This document shows positions 19,494 to 30,900 of a DNA stretch of 64,000 bases, piece by piece (the stretch's first letter is position 1; each line of letters begins with the position of its first letter). The notes below the pieces were generated by a model. That model was not told the origin of the DNA and made no database searches. It saw nothing but the letters and a program-made list of their open reading frames with translations. The stretch comes from Alkalibacterium olivapovliticus (GTDB lineage Bacteria > Bacillota > Bacilli > Lactobacillales > Carnobacteriaceae_A): assembly GCF_003003275.1 (NCBI RefSeq), contig NZ_PVTO01000005.1:56258-120257 (forward strand), written 5' to 3'. The position numbers and the translations under genes are program-made.

Positions 19494-20117
19494 ATGAAAT
19501 TATCAGCAACTAAACGTACAGAACTAGGATCAGGAGCTTCAAAAAGAGCAAGAGTAGAAGGATTAGTTCCTGCTGCAATCTACGGTAAAGAAGTTGAAAC
19601 AGTTTCTGTTTTGATCAACCGTAAAGAATTCGAACAAACAATCAAAGAAGTTGGTTACAACGGCGTATTCGACGTTGAAGTTGACGGAAACGACACGTAT
19701 CAGGTATTTGTTAAGGATCAAGCTAACGCTGCCCTTAAACCACTTGTATACCACGTTGACTTGCTTGCCTTTACTAAAGGACAAAAAGTAACGATGTCTA
19801 TTCCTGTTCGCATTTCTGGTGAAGAAAATATTGAAGAAGGAATCGTTTCTCAATCAATTTCTGAAATCGAAGTGAATATTGCACCTGCTGAAGCTCCTTC
19901 AGAGTACACATTAGATGTATCTAAACTTGAAATCGGAGACACGTTACATGTATCTGATCTTGATTTAGGTGATTCTGCTGAATTACTGACTGACGAAAGC
20001 TTTACAGTTGTATCAGTATCTGCTCCAGAAGCAATCGAAGAAGAACCAGCTGAAGATGCTGACGAAATGCCTGAACCAGAAGTCATCGGTGAATCTGACG
20101 ACGAAGATTCAGAATAA
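19494..20117 (+). CDS. rplY: 50S ribosomal protein L25 (Ctc/TL5 type)
   Basis: 207 residues. The ATG at 19494 is chosen because GGAAGGTG lies 8 bases upstream; a TTG at 19476 overlaps that site. The N-terminal 5S rRNA-binding domain (KLSATKRTELGSGASKRAR ... VPAAIYGK) is followed by the beta-rich Ctc domain and an acidic tail rich in E and D. This long form is the Ctc general-stress version, binding 5S rRNA. It is monocistronic, with a strong terminator. Confidence 0.95.
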   Translation: MKLSATKRTELGSGASKRARVEGLVPAAIYGKEVETVSVLINRKEFEQTIKEVGYNGVFDVEVDGNDTYQVFVKDQANAALKPLVYHVDLLAFTKGQKVTMSIPVRISGEENIEEGIVSQSISEIEVNIAPAEAPSEYTLDVSKLEIGDTLHVSDLDLGDSAELLTDESFTVVSVSAPEAIEEEPAEDADEMPEPEVIGESDDEDSE

Positions 20118-20148
20118 TATTAGCTTCCTTTATAACTAAACGAATGAC

Positions 20149-20197
20149 ACCATCAATTCCCGGCTTTTGACAGTCGAAGGAATTGATGGTTTTTTTG
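20149..20197 (+). terminator. rplY terminator
   Basis: Perfect 12-bp stem ACCATCAATTCC / GGAATTGATGGT (20149-20160, 20179-20190) with seven T. The 216 bases from here to the next gene hold only AT-rich DNA and a TATAAT at 20351-20356 without a clear -35. Confidence 0.93.
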
Positions 20198-20413
20198 TCC
20201 TTTCAACTAGATTTGATCATCAAGTACAAAGACCTTTAAATACACTGTAACTATCTGAACGATTTAGCCATCATATAACAAGCGGTTACATTCTTTAATA
20301 ATACAGTTTATCCTCAAGGTATATTATTAGGGTTAACATATTCAATCCGTTATAATCACCTTAGAGTGTCAGACACATTATTGTCACTCTTAAAACTAAA
20401 AGGAGGAAAAAGA

Positions 20414-20980
20414 ATGCAGAATAATAATAAAACTGTTGTGGGTAGTTATGATCGCCGGGAAGAAGCTTTAGATGTTGTTCAGAGACTGAAAAATGACGGG
20501 TATCAGAAGCAGGACATCATTTTATATGGCAATCAGAGCGTTTCAAACAGCATAGGTGATCACGAAGGTGTCAATGTAACGGCCGGTACTGGAGCCAATA
20601 CTGATGCACGTAACGACACACAAGTTGATGATGAGTCCTTATGGGACAAAATCAAAGGCGCTTTTTCTACAGACACATACGACGAAAATGAACGGTCGCA
20701 GACAGCTGATTATGATCAGGACAACGATGTACTGTATCCTTATAGAGATGATATTCGAGATGGGAAAATTGTAGTGGCAGTTGATAACTTCCGCGGTGAA
20801 GATGTTACTCAGTATAATTCGGTTAGAGATGTCGAGAGTGACATACCTTCAAGCGATACCATACCAAATCCGGATACTAATCGAAAAACGGATACCGACT
20901 TAACAGATGACCTCCTAGATGATACAACTGAGCCAATGGGTAAAACTCGTATCTACGAAGATGAAGACAAGGGGATTTAA
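20414..20980 (+). CDS. General stress protein 17M-like (YflT domain) protein
   Basis: 188 residues. ATG at 20414 with a perfect AGGAGG upstream; a longer frame from 20366 is rejected because it reads through that site. Residues 5-105 fit the YflT/GSP17M heat-induced domain: VVGSYDRREEALDVVQRL, then GYQKQDIILYG, and DGKIVVAVD. The C-terminal third is acidic, low complexity (many D, T, P) and probably disordered. No catalytic motif. Cytosolic role in stress is known only by induction in B. subtilis; biochemical function unknown. Confidence 0.8.
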   Translation: MQNNNKTVVGSYDRREEALDVVQRLKNDGYQKQDIILYGNQSVSNSIGDHEGVNVTAGTGANTDARNDTQVDDESLWDKIKGAFSTDTYDENERSQTADYDQDNDVLYPYRDDIRDGKIVVAVDNFRGEDVTQYNSVRDVESDIPSSDTIPNPDTNRKTDTDLTDDLLDDTTEPMGKTRIYEDEDKGI

Positions 20981-21032
20981 ACACAACTTTTGAAGCTTAT
21001 TCTCTTAATGTTGCTTGATATTTATATTGAGG

Positions 21033-21072
21033 CAGCCCTTATGCAGTTTTGCAACTGTTTAAGGGCTGTTTG
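21033..21072 (+). terminator. Terminator after the YflT-like gene
   Basis: 9-bp stem CAGCCCTTA / TAAGGGCTG (21033-21041, 21060-21068), inner GCAGTT/AACTGT partly paired, short T tail. Confidence 0.65.
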
Positions 21073-21169
21073 CATGATAGTAGTCTCATTAACAATTAAT
21101 TGACTGAAAGCTTTTCAATCTTCTGTAAAAACTGGTAAAATGAAAAGGAAGACTTTAGTGAGGTGACGT

Positions 21170-21871
21170 ATGAATTCAGTAAATTTATCAAAACGTTTAG
21201 AGCAAGTGGCAGATTACGTGGAAAAAGGAGCTAGACTGGCTGATATTGGATCAGACCATGCTTATCTTCCCTGTTACCTGGCTGAAAAAGAAGAGATTGA
21301 GTACGCTATAGCTGGAGAAGTAGTAGACGGGCCCTTTCAAAACGCGGTAAAAGAAGTGAAGTATAAAGGGCTAACTGATAAAATCGATGTCAGACTAGGT
21401 GACGGGCTGATGGTCGTCAATGCAGAAGATCAAATCGATACCATTACAATTGCTGGGATGGGTGGAGCATTGATCCGTTCGATTCTTGAAAAAGGGCAAG
21501 CGGAAGATAAAATAACAGGCAGCGAAATGCTTATTTTACAACCCAACGTTTTCGAGGAGACCGTCAGATGTTTCCTGATGGATAACCAGTATGAAATCAC
21601 AGCTGAATCGATCCTGGAAGAAAACGACAAAATATATGAAATCATAAAAGCTGTACCCGCTGAAGCACCTGTTCATTATTCTAAGAAAGAGTGCTTATTC
21701 GGTCCATTTTTAGGTAGGGAGAAGTCAGACGTGTTTAAGGAGAAATGGGCTCAACAGCTCAAGACGGACCAATTTATTCTCGGACAAATCGAAAAATCCA
21801 AAGATCCGGATCCAAAAAGAATCGCGGATCTGAAAGAAGAAATCACACTGATCAAGGAGATGATCACATGA
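21170..21871 (+). CDS. trmK: tRNA (adenine(22)-N1)-methyltransferase TrmK
   Basis: 233 residues from ATG with GAGGTGA upstream. Class I SAM methyltransferase: ARLADIGSDHAYLPCYL (about residues 21-37) is motif I, and IAGMGGALIRSIL (about 101-113) is the family's most conserved block. Methylates A22 of tRNA. It overlaps the next gene by four bases (ATGA), as trmK-yqfO do in most Firmicutes. Confidence 0.93.
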   Translation: MNSVNLSKRLEQVADYVEKGARLADIGSDHAYLPCYLAEKEEIEYAIAGEVVDGPFQNAVKEVKYKGLTDKIDVRLGDGLMVVNAEDQIDTITIAGMGGALIRSILEKGQAEDKITGSEMLILQPNVFEETVRCFLMDNQYEITAESILEENDKIYEIIKAVPAEAPVHYSKKECLFGPFLGREKSDVFKEKWAQQLKTDQFILGQIEKSKDPDPKRIADLKEEITLIKEMIT

Positions 21872-22995
21872 GTGCTGTAACAGTAAAAGATCTGGTCGAA
21901 GCAATGGATGCCCTTGCGCCTCCCTCTCTTGCTGAGGATTGGGATCCGATCGGGCTCTCATTTGGATCGTTGGATAAAGAAGTCAGTAAGGTAATGATCG
22001 CCCTGGATGTCGATAACAACACGATCCAGGAAGCGATAGACGAAAAGGTTGATCTGATGATCACGCATCATCCTGCTATTTTCAAGCCGCTCAAAACACT
22101 GAATAGCCAAGATCCCAGGCGTTTGGACTATATAAACCTGATTAAATCAGACATAGCTGTCTATTCAGCTCATACAAATTTAGATGCAGCCGAATCAGGT
22201 ATGAATGACTGGTTAGCAGATAGTATCGGAATGAGCCAAAGTGAACGGACGATTGTCTCCCTTAACAAGACAGAAGGGTACAAAAAGCTGGCTGTATATG
22301 TTCCGGATTATGCAGCTGAAAAAGTCCGTAAAGCTCTTCACGAAGCTGGGGCAGGTGAAGTAGGTGACTATAAGGATGTATCCTATACACTTGAAGGACA
22401 AGGCCGTTTCACTCCACAAGAAGGGTCTGACCCGACGGACGGCGAAATCGGTAGAGAAGAACTGACTCACGAACAGCGTATTGAGATGCTTGTGAAGGAT
22501 AAATGGGTGTACCGTGTCATTGATGCGCTTAAAGCAGCTCATCCATACGAAGAACCGGTCTTTGATCTGCTCACACTTGAAAATCAGACCGATTCATATG
22601 GGTTTGGCCGTGTGGGAACCATCGAAAAACCGAAATCAACTGAAGAAATGGCCCATCTGATTCAATCCCTTTTCCATATTGACGGCGTCCGGTATGGTGC
22701 TACCAGTAAGATGCCGCACAAAACCGCCGCTATATTTGGGGGATCTGGAGCTAAGTATTATAAAGATGCTTTGAAAAAAGGGGCTACCTTGTTCATTACA
22801 GGAGATGTTTCCTATCATGACGGACAGGATATGCTCAGAGACGGGATAGAATTTATTGATGCCGGACATTATATCGAATCCATCTGTGTTCCTGAACTGT
22901 TTGCTTATTTCAACCGTCAAAAAGAAGAACATAACTGGTCTGTAGACATTATAGAATCAAAAACTCAAAAGGATGTATTTACTTACTTAAGATAA
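21868..22995 (+). CDS. Nif3/YqfO-like dinuclear metal-binding protein
   Basis: 375 residues. The ATG at 21868 overlaps the trmK stop and has AAGGAGA 7 bases upstream. The Nif3 fold is split by an inserted PII-like domain (about residues 125-240), the YqfO arrangement. Metal ligands are visible: ITHHPAIF early, SAHTNLDAA, and GDVSYHDGQD with DAGHYIES late. Family function is uncertain (GTP cyclohydrolase I type 2 is a database name, not an established activity). Confidence 0.9.
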   Translation: MSAVTVKDLVEAMDALAPPSLAEDWDPIGLSFGSLDKEVSKVMIALDVDNNTIQEAIDEKVDLMITHHPAIFKPLKTLNSQDPRRLDYINLIKSDIAVYSAHTNLDAAESGMNDWLADSIGMSQSERTIVSLNKTEGYKKLAVYVPDYAAEKVRKALHEAGAGEVGDYKDVSYTLEGQGRFTPQEGSDPTDGEIGREELTHEQRIEMLVKDKWVYRVIDALKAAHPYEEPVFDLLTLENQTDSYGFGRVGTIEKPKSTEEMAHLIQSLFHIDGVRYGATSKMPHKTAAIFGGSGAKYYKDALKKGATLFITGDVSYHDGQDMLRDGIEFIDAGHYIESICVPELFAYFNRQKEEHNWSVDIIESKTQKDVFTYLR

Positions 22996-23004
22996 AAGGA
23001 TGGG

Positions 23005-24237
23005 ATGTCAATGTACGATAACTTACTGAATCGATTTTTAACCTATGTCAAAATAGATACACGCTCTGATGCCAACTCAACAACAGTGCCGTCAACTCAA
23101 AAACAAGTTGCCTTTGCACAACACTTGATCAAAGATTTGGAAGCCATCGGTATGAGCGATGTTGAATACACCGAAGCCAATGGATTTGTTACTGCGACGT
23201 TACCGTCCAACAGTGATAGCGATGCGCCTGTCATTGGCTTCATTTCTCATATGGATACAGCGGACTTTAATTCTGAAAATATCAATCCTCAGATTATTGA
23301 ACAGTATGATGGCGAAACGATTGTTCTGAACGAAGAAGAAGGGATCCGATTGTCTCCAAACGATTTTCCTAATCTGAAAAATTATGTTGGACAGACGCTT
23401 ATCACTACAGACGGCATCACGCTGCTTGGATCTGATGATAAATCCGGTATAGTGGAAATTTTTAGCGCAATGGAATATCTGATCGCTCATCCAGAAATTA
23501 AACATGGAAAAATCAGAGTGGCATTCGGACCCGATGAAGAAATTGGTGTGGGTGCTGACAGATTTGATGTCGATCATTTTGGCGCAGACTTTGCCTACAC
23601 GATTGATGGCGGTCCAGTCGGAGAACTGGAATATGAAAGTTTTAATGCCGCAGGCGCTAATGTTCTGATCAAAGGAAAGAATGTCCATCCGGGAACGGCT
23701 AAAGATAAAATGGTCAACGCCTTAAAACTGGCTATCCAATATGATCAGGCTTTACCTGAAAATGAAGTGCCTGAACGCACAGAAGGCAGAGAAGGCTTCT
23801 ACCACCTCCTGGGTATCCGAGGCACAGTAGAAGGTGCAGAACTGGCTTATATCATTCGTGACCACGACAAAGACGCCTTTGAAGCTAAAAAAGAACAGAT
23901 GAAAACTGTTGCGGAAAACATGAATGCGACTTTTGACGAAGACCGAGTTAAACTTATTATGAATGACCAGTACTACAACATGAGAGAAGTCATCGAAAAA
24001 GATATGAGACCAGTGGAATTGGCTGATAAAGCGATGAAAAACTTGTCTATTGATCCTATTATCAAACCAATCCGTGGAGGAACTGATGGGTCTAAAATTT
24101 CATTTATGGGCGTACCGACCCCTAATATTTTTGCCGGTGGAGAAAATTTTCACGGGCGTTATGAATTTGTGGCGGTTGAGAGCATGGAAAAAGCAACAGA
24201 TGTATTGATTGAAATTGCAAAATTAGCAGTACAATAA
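23005..24237 (+). CDS. pepT: Peptidase T (tripeptide aminopeptidase)
   Basis: 410 residues from ATG 23005, 4 bases after AAAAGGA; an ATG two codons later (23011) is equally possible. M20 zinc aminopeptidase releasing N-terminal residues from tripeptides in the cytosol. Ligand blocks: SHMDTADF (about 86), GSDDKSGI (about 147), catalytic [17 protein letters not shown], and the late IRGGTDGS. Length is normal (about 408). Single gene after yqfO with 9 bases between, closed by a terminator. Confidence 0.95.
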   Translation: MSMYDNLLNRFLTYVKIDTRSDANSTTVPSTQKQVAFAQHLIKDLEAIGMSDVEYTEANGFVTATLPSNSDSDAPVIGFISHMDTADFNSENINPQIIEQYDGETIVLNEEEGIRLSPNDFPNLKNYVGQTLITTDGITLLGSDDKSGIVEIFSAMEYLIAHPEIKHGKIRVAFGPDEEIGVGADRFDVDHFGADFAYTIDGGPVGELEYESFNAAGANVLIKGKNVHPGTAKDKMVNALKLAIQYDQALPENEVPERTEGREGFYHLLGIRGTVEGAELAYIIRDHDKDAFEAKKEQMKTVAENMNATFDEDRVKLIMNDQYYNMREVIEKDMRPVELADKAMKNLSIDPIIKPIRGGTDGSKISFMGVPTPNIFAGGENFHGRYEFVAVESMEKATDVLIEIAKLAVQ

Positions 24238-24243
24238 TGGAGT

Positions 24244-24284
24244 AAAGGAAAGAAGGCGGATAAATCCTTTCTTTCCTTTCTTCT
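24244..24284 (+). terminator. Terminator after pepT
   Basis: AAAGGAAAGAAGG (24244-24256) pairs with CCTTTCTTTCCTTT (24266-24279) with one bulged T, then T-rich sequence. Confidence 0.8.
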
Positions 24285-24318
24285 TATATTCTTACTATAT
24301 CACGAGAGGAGTAATCTG

Positions 24319-27300
24319 ATGGCACTTCAATTTGTTCTCGGAAGATTACATACCAGCAAGAAGACGATACTCTTCGATCAGATGCTCGACTGGATAGAAG
24401 AAACACCCGATACTCAGGTCTTTTATCTTATCCCTGATCATATGAAGTTTGAGTCAGAAATGGCTATACTAAACCATATCAAATCCAGACAAACCAGTAA
24501 CGGCTCGAATCTGGCCGGCATGATCAACCTTCAGGTATTCAGTTTCAGCAGACTCGCCTGGTACTTTATGCAGGATACCGCTTTATACAGTCACTCTCAG
24601 TTGACTGAAACAGGGCTGTCCATGCTGATGCGAAGACTACTTAAAGAAAATGAAGAACGGTTGACAATATTCAGAGGGGAAAGCCAGCAGCAGGGCTTTG
24701 TCGAGAAAACAACAGAATTGTTTATGGAATTACGAAATGCCCGAGTCCTGCCTAATGACTTGGAAGAGGTGACCAGTCAGCTTTTTGACGAATCTCCTCA
24801 AAGTAAAGATTTTTCATTAAAACTCCAGGATATTTCTCTTCTTTATGACTCTTTCTTAGCTCACCTGGAAGGCAAGTATATTGAAAAAGAGGATGTACTG
24901 GAAGCACTGATCGAAGAAGTGAAGACTAGAGATTTAAGTCAGACCAGAATCATTATCGATAATTTCCACCGGTTTTCAGCTCAGGAACAGGAACTGATTC
25001 TGCAGTTAGTTGCTCATACCAAAGAAGTAAAAGTATCCTTAGTACTGGATAAAAAGTACGCAATAGAAGCACCTGATCTGAATACTTTCTTTTATCAGAC
25101 AGGGCAGACCTATCACCGCCTCTATCAAGAATCCAGACTGAGGAATCTCCCTGTTCTGCATGATCAGATTATCAGTGATGAAAGCGACGAACGGTGCGAC
25201 GGACTGAATGCATTCGAAAACTACTGGGTCAGCAGTTTTGAAGCTACGCCCAGTTCTCAGCTGCACACACCGGACAATATGATGAACTGTATCGAAATCA
25301 GAGAAGCTGAAAGCAGACAAGCTGAAGTGTTGCACACGGCAACCACTATAAAACGGTTAGTTGCAAAAGGCAAATATAGGTATAAAGATATACTGGTCGT
25401 GTCTCGCACACTTGAAGATTATAAAATGCTGATTGACTCTACTTTTTCTGAAATCGGTCTTCCGCTCTTTATTGATCAGGCTGATAAAATGGCTAATCAT
25501 GCACTCGTTGAAGGAATTCAGAGTCTGCTTGCTATCTACAAGAGACATTATCGTTATGAAGACGTGATGCGGTTTTTACGGACAGAATTATTTATTCCTC
25601 TAAAAGATGGAGATACTATACCCAAAAATAAAGATAAGCGTCTATCCTTCTGGCATGCACAGACTCTGCATTGGAGAGAATCCGTTGATGCACTTGAGAA
25701 CGTCATGCTGGCCTATGGTTATGAAGGACAGGACTGGGTGAAAGATGATGAGTGGATCTACGCGCGCTTCCATCTTGAAGAAATGGATGACCAGCTTGAT
25801 GCGGATAAGCGAATGCAGGATGAAGCCAATAAAACAAAAACACTCATTCGTTCTGCGTTTCTGCCATTCTTTAAACAGTTAAAAAATGTCAGCACCAACC
25901 GGGAAGCTGCTGGTGTGCTGTATCAGTTTCTTGAACGTCACCGGATGAATGACCAGTTATTAAACTGGCGTGATCAGTCCCTTGAAGAAGGGGATTTGGA
26001 GGATGCCAGAAAACATGAGCAGGTCTGGCAGACGTTCATTCAGTTATTAGATGAATTTGTAGATGTATTGGGTGATGAAGAGTGGAATATCGATACATTC
26101 CTGACTATTTTAGAAACTGGGTTCGAACAGGCGACTTATAGTATTGTTCCGCCCAGTATTGATCAAGTTATGTTTACTCAATTCGACAAGTCCCGTATGA
26201 ACTGTAAGAAAATCGTCTTTATATTAGGACTGACAGATTCGCAGCTCCCGATGAGCATTGAAAATGAATCCATTCTTACCGATGAAGACCGGGAACAGCT
26301 TGGAGAGTTTCTTCCAAATAATAAATTCCTGCTCCCATCAACATCTGGTCGACTGGCCAGTGAACCATTCAATGCTTACCTGGCCTTTATGAACGCTTCA
26401 GAGAAACTTATTTTAAGCTATCCTGTCAGGAACGATGGATCAGGGGATAATCGGATGAGTCCTTATGTTGAAAGGTTGAACCGGCAGTCAGGCATCCCTG
26501 TCACGCACAAGTATACGGATGTTGGAGCCGATAGTGATGAAAGCCTCGAAACTGCATTGACTTTTATTGGATCCAGGAGACAATCAATGGGGCAACTTGT
26601 TACCATTTTGAGAGAACGGCTGGATAATAAAGCCAACCCACCCCTTTTCTGGTTAAAGTTATATCAGTCTTTATATAAACAGACCTCATCCGTCGAGAGA
26701 CGCATACTTAAGAGTCTGGATTACAAAAACATCCCTAGACGCTTATCTCCAGAACTAGCTGAGCAGCTGTATGGAAAGGATCTCTATCTGTCTGTTTCCC
26801 AGCTTGAGAGCTTTTACCTGGATCCGTACAGCCATTTCCTTCAATATGGATTAAAGTTGCGAGAGCGTGCTGTTCAGGAACTGACCCCGGCTGAAACGGG
26901 CACTTTTTTCCATGATGCTTTGGACAGCATTTTTAGAACAGTTATTTCAAAGAACCTGACATTCGATCAGCTGAATGAAGAAGAGCTGATCACTGTAACT
27001 GACGAAGTGCTGCAGGAATTATACATGAACAATAAGTTCAAACTGCTGTCAATGTCTAACCGCATGCGGTTTATCAGAAAACAGCTGAGTCAGACGATCC
27101 AGAAAATGGTATGGGCGATGTCCAATCAGACGAAACGCACACAAATGCGCCCGAGGAAATCAGAGGTTTTATTTGGCCGCCTTGGGACTAAACAGGGTGT
27201 ACCCGGATTACATTTCCCTTTGAACACAGGAGGGAACCTGTATGTTAGAGGAAAAATTGACCGTCTGGATACACTGGAAATGAACAACGAGCTGTATTTG

Positions 27301-27957
27301 AGCATCGTCGATTACAAATCTAGTAAAAAAGCCTTGAAGTTTGATGAAATATATCATGGGCTGATGATGCAGATGCTGACCTATCTGGATACGGCTGTTC
27401 ACTATTCCGAAGAGATATTTGGAAAAAAAGCCAAGCCGGCAGGCGCCTTTTATGCGCACGTCAACAATCCAATGCTGAAAGCCGCAGACCTGATGAAAAA
27501 GGACTGGCTGGACGTCTGGTTGAAGTCATTTAAAATGGATGGCATTATTTTAAATGAAGATGAGCTGGTGGAGCAGCTGGATTTGACTCTTCCTGATAAT
27601 AAATATTCACTTGTTTATCCTTTAGAATATGTCAAATCCAGAGATCAGATCAAAGGAAAACTGATTACAATGGACGATCTGGATCTGCTGCTTAAGCATA
27701 ACAGAGATAAAATCAGAGAAGCCGGTAACCGGATCTTGTCTGGTGAAAATACATTATCTCCCATTTACGATAAAAAAGAGTATACACCATCTGTAAGAGG
27801 CATTTATCAGCCGATTTCACAGTTCGATGTGCTGCTGCCAAATGGACAGAATCAGTATAGGGAACTCGAGGCTGTTAAAGATCAGTCAGACTTGATTGAG
27901 AAACTGAAGGCGAAATACACCGATTTTAGTGAGAAAGGGGGAGATGACAAGTCATGA
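24319..27957 (+). CDS. addB: AddB (RexB-type) subunit of the recombination helicase-nuclease
   Basis: 1212 residues from ATG with GAGAGGAG upstream. Half of the AddAB/RexAB enzyme that resects double-strand breaks for RecA. The N-terminal segment where B. subtilis AddB has a Walker A loop reads LGRLHTSKKT, so no canonical P-loop. The C-terminal nuclease keeps KIDRLD and IVDYKSSKKA (metal and catalytic residues, about residues 975-1005). The iron-sulfur cysteines are missing: the usual CPF position reads YLDPYSHF, and no cysteine occurs in the C-terminal third. This agrees with the lactic-acid-bacterial RexB type. Stop overlaps addA (ATGA). Confidence 0.92.
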   Translation: MALQFVLGRLHTSKKTILFDQMLDWIEETPDTQVFYLIPDHMKFESEMAILNHIKSRQTSNGSNLAGMINLQVFSFSRLAWYFMQDTALYSHSQLTETGLSMLMRRLLKENEERLTIFRGESQQQGFVEKTTELFMELRNARVLPNDLEEVTSQLFDESPQSKDFSLKLQDISLLYDSFLAHLEGKYIEKEDVLEALIEEVKTRDLSQTRIIIDNFHRFSAQEQELILQLVAHTKEVKVSLVLDKKYAIEAPDLNTFFYQTGQTYHRLYQESRLRNLPVLHDQIISDESDERCDGLNAFENYWVSSFEATPSSQLHTPDNMMNCIEIREAESRQAEVLHTATTIKRLVAKGKYRYKDILVVSRTLEDYKMLIDSTFSEIGLPLFIDQADKMANHALVEGIQSLLAIYKRHYRYEDVMRFLRTELFIPLKDGDTIPKNKDKRLSFWHAQTLHWRESVDALENVMLAYGYEGQDWVKDDEWIYARFHLEEMDDQLDADKRMQDEANKTKTLIRSAFLPFFKQLKNVSTNREAAGVLYQFLERHRMNDQLLNWRDQSLEEGDLEDARKHEQVWQTFIQLLDEFVDVLGDEEWNIDTFLTILETGFEQATYSIVPPSIDQVMFTQFDKSRMNCKKIVFILGLTDSQLPMSIENESILTDEDREQLGEFLPNNKFLLPSTSGRLASEPFNAYLAFMNASEKLILSYPVRNDGSGDNRMSPYVERLNRQSGIPVTHKYTDVGADSDESLETALTFIGSRRQSMGQLVTILRERLDNKANPPLFWLKLYQSLYKQTSSVERRILKSLDYKNIPRRLSPELAEQLYGKDLYLSVSQLESFYLDPYSHFLQYGLKLRERAVQELTPAETGTFFHDALDSIFRTVISKNLTFDQLNEEELITVTDEVLQELYMNNKFKLLSMSNRMRFIRKQLSQTIQKMVWAMSNQTKRTQMRPRKSEVLFGRLGTKQGVPGLHFPLNTGGNLYVRGKIDRLDTLEMNNELYLSIVDYKSSKKALKFDEIYHGLMMQMLTYLDTAVHYSEEIFGKKAKPAGAFYAHVNNPMLKAADLMKKDWLDVWLKSFKMDGIILNEDELVEQLDLTLPDNKYSLVYPLEYVKSRDQIKGKLITMDDLDLLLKHNRDKIREAGNRILSGENTLSPIYDKKEYTPSVRGIYQPISQFDVLLPNGQNQYRELEAVKDQSDLIEKLKAKYTDFSEKGGDDKS

Positions 27958-30900
27958 CAACGATTCCGACTAAACCATCCGACGCACAGTTCACAGATCA
28001 TCAGTGGCAGGCTATTTTTGATGAGGGAAAGAACATCCTGGTCTCTGCCTCTGCTGGTTCTGGGAAGACCACGGTACTGGTGCAGCGCGTTATTGAAAAA
28101 ATAAAACGATTTACTGATATAAATGAACTGCTCGTTGTGACGTATACTAATGCAGCGGCCAGAGAAATGAAGCAGCGTATTCAAAAAGCGATCCAGGATG
28201 AGATCAGTAAAGAAACAGATCCAAAAAGGAAACAGCATTTGATCAGGCAGTTACCCCTTCTAGGTCATGCTGATATCTCGACTCTTCACTCATTCTGTCT
28301 TAAAGTGATCAAGCGCTATTACTACCTTATCGACTTCGATCCTGTTTTTAGACTTCTTACAGATGATACGGAAATCTCGTTAATGAAAGAGGACATTTGG
28401 GAAGAGTTAAGAGAAGAATTATATGGAGAAGAAGACACACTGTTTGAAGATTTAACAACAGCCTACTCAAATGACCGCAGTGATGATGGGTTGACTCAAC
28501 TTGTCTTTAAATTGTATGACTTTTCCCGTTCTAAAACGAATTCCAGAGAGTGGCTATCTGATTTATCCAGTCGTTATGACATTAAGGGAAATGACCTGGC
28601 TGAGAGTACCATCTATCAGGATCTTGCTAAACCGGATATTCTAGACACACTGGCTACTGCAAAGGAATTGTTAAAAGATGCGATTCAGATCAGTAATGGC
28701 GAACCGGATCTCGAAGGCACAGTCAGTATTTTATCAGAAGACCTGGTTCTAGCTGAATCCATAGAGTACGCTATTTTAGAAAATCGTCTAGATGATGCCT
28801 ACACTATTATAAATAATACAGACAACTTCCCAAGATGGAAGAACCCTGGGAAAAAATCCCAGGACGAAGTAAAAGAAGCTGCCAGAGAAATGAAAAGTTT
28901 CAGGGATAAGGCCAAAGAGTTCATCACTGCAGTAAAAACGCGTTATTTTATGATCACGCCATCCGAGCAGATTGAGACAATGGCAGAAGTAAGAACACTC
29001 GTTGAAGAACTGGCACGAGTATCCAGTCTATTTTTCGATCGCTATCAGCAGCACAAAGCTGACCGGAAAGTCCTGGACTTCAGCGATCTTGAGCACCTGA
29101 CGCTGGATATCCTTTCTTTTCGTGAAGATGGGGAAACTCTACCGTCAGAAGCCTCCCATCATTACCGGAAACAATTTCAGGAAGTCATGGTCGATGAATA
29201 TCAGGATATCAACCTTATTCAGGAAACCATTTTGAAATGGCTCACCAAAGATTCTTCAGAATCCGGTAATCAGTTTATGGTTGGGGACGTCAAGCAGTCC
29301 ATTTATTCCTTCAGACTGGCGGATCCTAGTCTCTTTATCGAGAAATACGAACGCTACGACACTAGTGAAGACGGCGACCGTATTATTCTGGCGGAAAATT
29401 TCCGCTCAAGGAATGACGTCTTGTCCTTTACGAATTTTATTTTTGAACAGCTGATGGATAAAAAAGTAGGAGAGTTGACCTATGATCAGTCAGCTAAACT
29501 CGTCAACGGGTTTACCGGCTTTCCAGATTCACAAGCATTCTCAACCAGTGTCCTGATTTATGAAACGAACGAAGAGGAGTCGGATGATTCAGATGATTTA
29601 TCACTGGAAGACGTTGACGTGACCTTTCAGATGAATACGAAAACAAAAGGCGAAATCTATATGGTGGCGCATAAAATACTGGATATGGTCAGAAATGGCT
29701 ATCAGATCTATGATAAAAAAATGAAGGCAGACCGCCCGATCCAGTTTAAAGATATCGTGCTCCTGACACCGACAAAGAAAAACAATATCGACATCCAGGA
29801 CATTTTTAAACAGCTGAAGATTCCAACAGCCGTCAATGATACACAGAATTACTTCCAGACAACTGAGATAGCGATCATGATGTCTCTGCTGAAAATTATT
29901 GACAATCCGAAGCAGGATATTCCCCTGGCAGCTGTTTTACGTTCTCCGATTGTCGGGTTGAATGAAGTGGAGATGGCCCGGATTCGACTAGAGGATAAAC
30001 AAGGATCCTATTTTGATGCGTTACAGGCATTTGTCACACGCAACGATTGGGAAGATCAGCGCAATATTACGCTTCAGGCTAAGTTACAGGACTTTATGGT
30101 TTACCTGGATAATTGGCGCACTCAGTCCAAGCGAAAACCGCTCATCGAATTGATCTGGCTGATTTATGAAGATACTGGATTCCTGCACTACGTAGGGGGG
30201 ATGAGCTCCGGCAGACAGCGAAAGGCTAATCTTCATGCCTTGTATGAACGGGCAGCTTCTTATGAAAAGACTTCTTTTAAAGGGTTGTTCCAGTTCATCC
30301 GTTTTATTGAAAAAATGCAGAAAAAAGACAAGGACTTAGCCGAACCGTCTGCTGTTTCTGATGGTGAGGATGCAGTCCGTGTAATGACCATTCATGCCAG
30401 TAAAGGACTGGAGTTTCCAGTAGTATTTGTGATGGATATGTCAAAACGGTTCAATCTGAACGATATTAAAGGCTCAACTGTCCTGGATGAAGAATACGGA
30501 GTGGGATCGGAATTCATTGATGTAGTGAACCGGATCAAAACCCCGACGCTTCCGGAAACAGTCTTGAAGATGCAGAAAAAGAACCGCATCTTATCAGAAC
30601 AGATGCGCGTCCTTTATGTCGCTTTGACTCGAGCAGAACAGAAATTATATTTGATTGGGTCATACAAGAACAAAGAAGCCGCGCTCAGTAAATGGGATAA
30701 AGTAAGTGGCCACTCTAAAGCCGTGCTGCCGGCTACTTTAAGGCTTGACGCTCAGCATTTTATGGACTGGATAGGAAGGTGTCTGATCAGACACCAGATA
30801 CTCGATTCAGAAACCGGAATCCAGTCGACCAATCCTCATATTCGGGATTATGACACCCAATTTTCCGTCGATTTCTTTACATCCAGTGAACTTGAAGATC

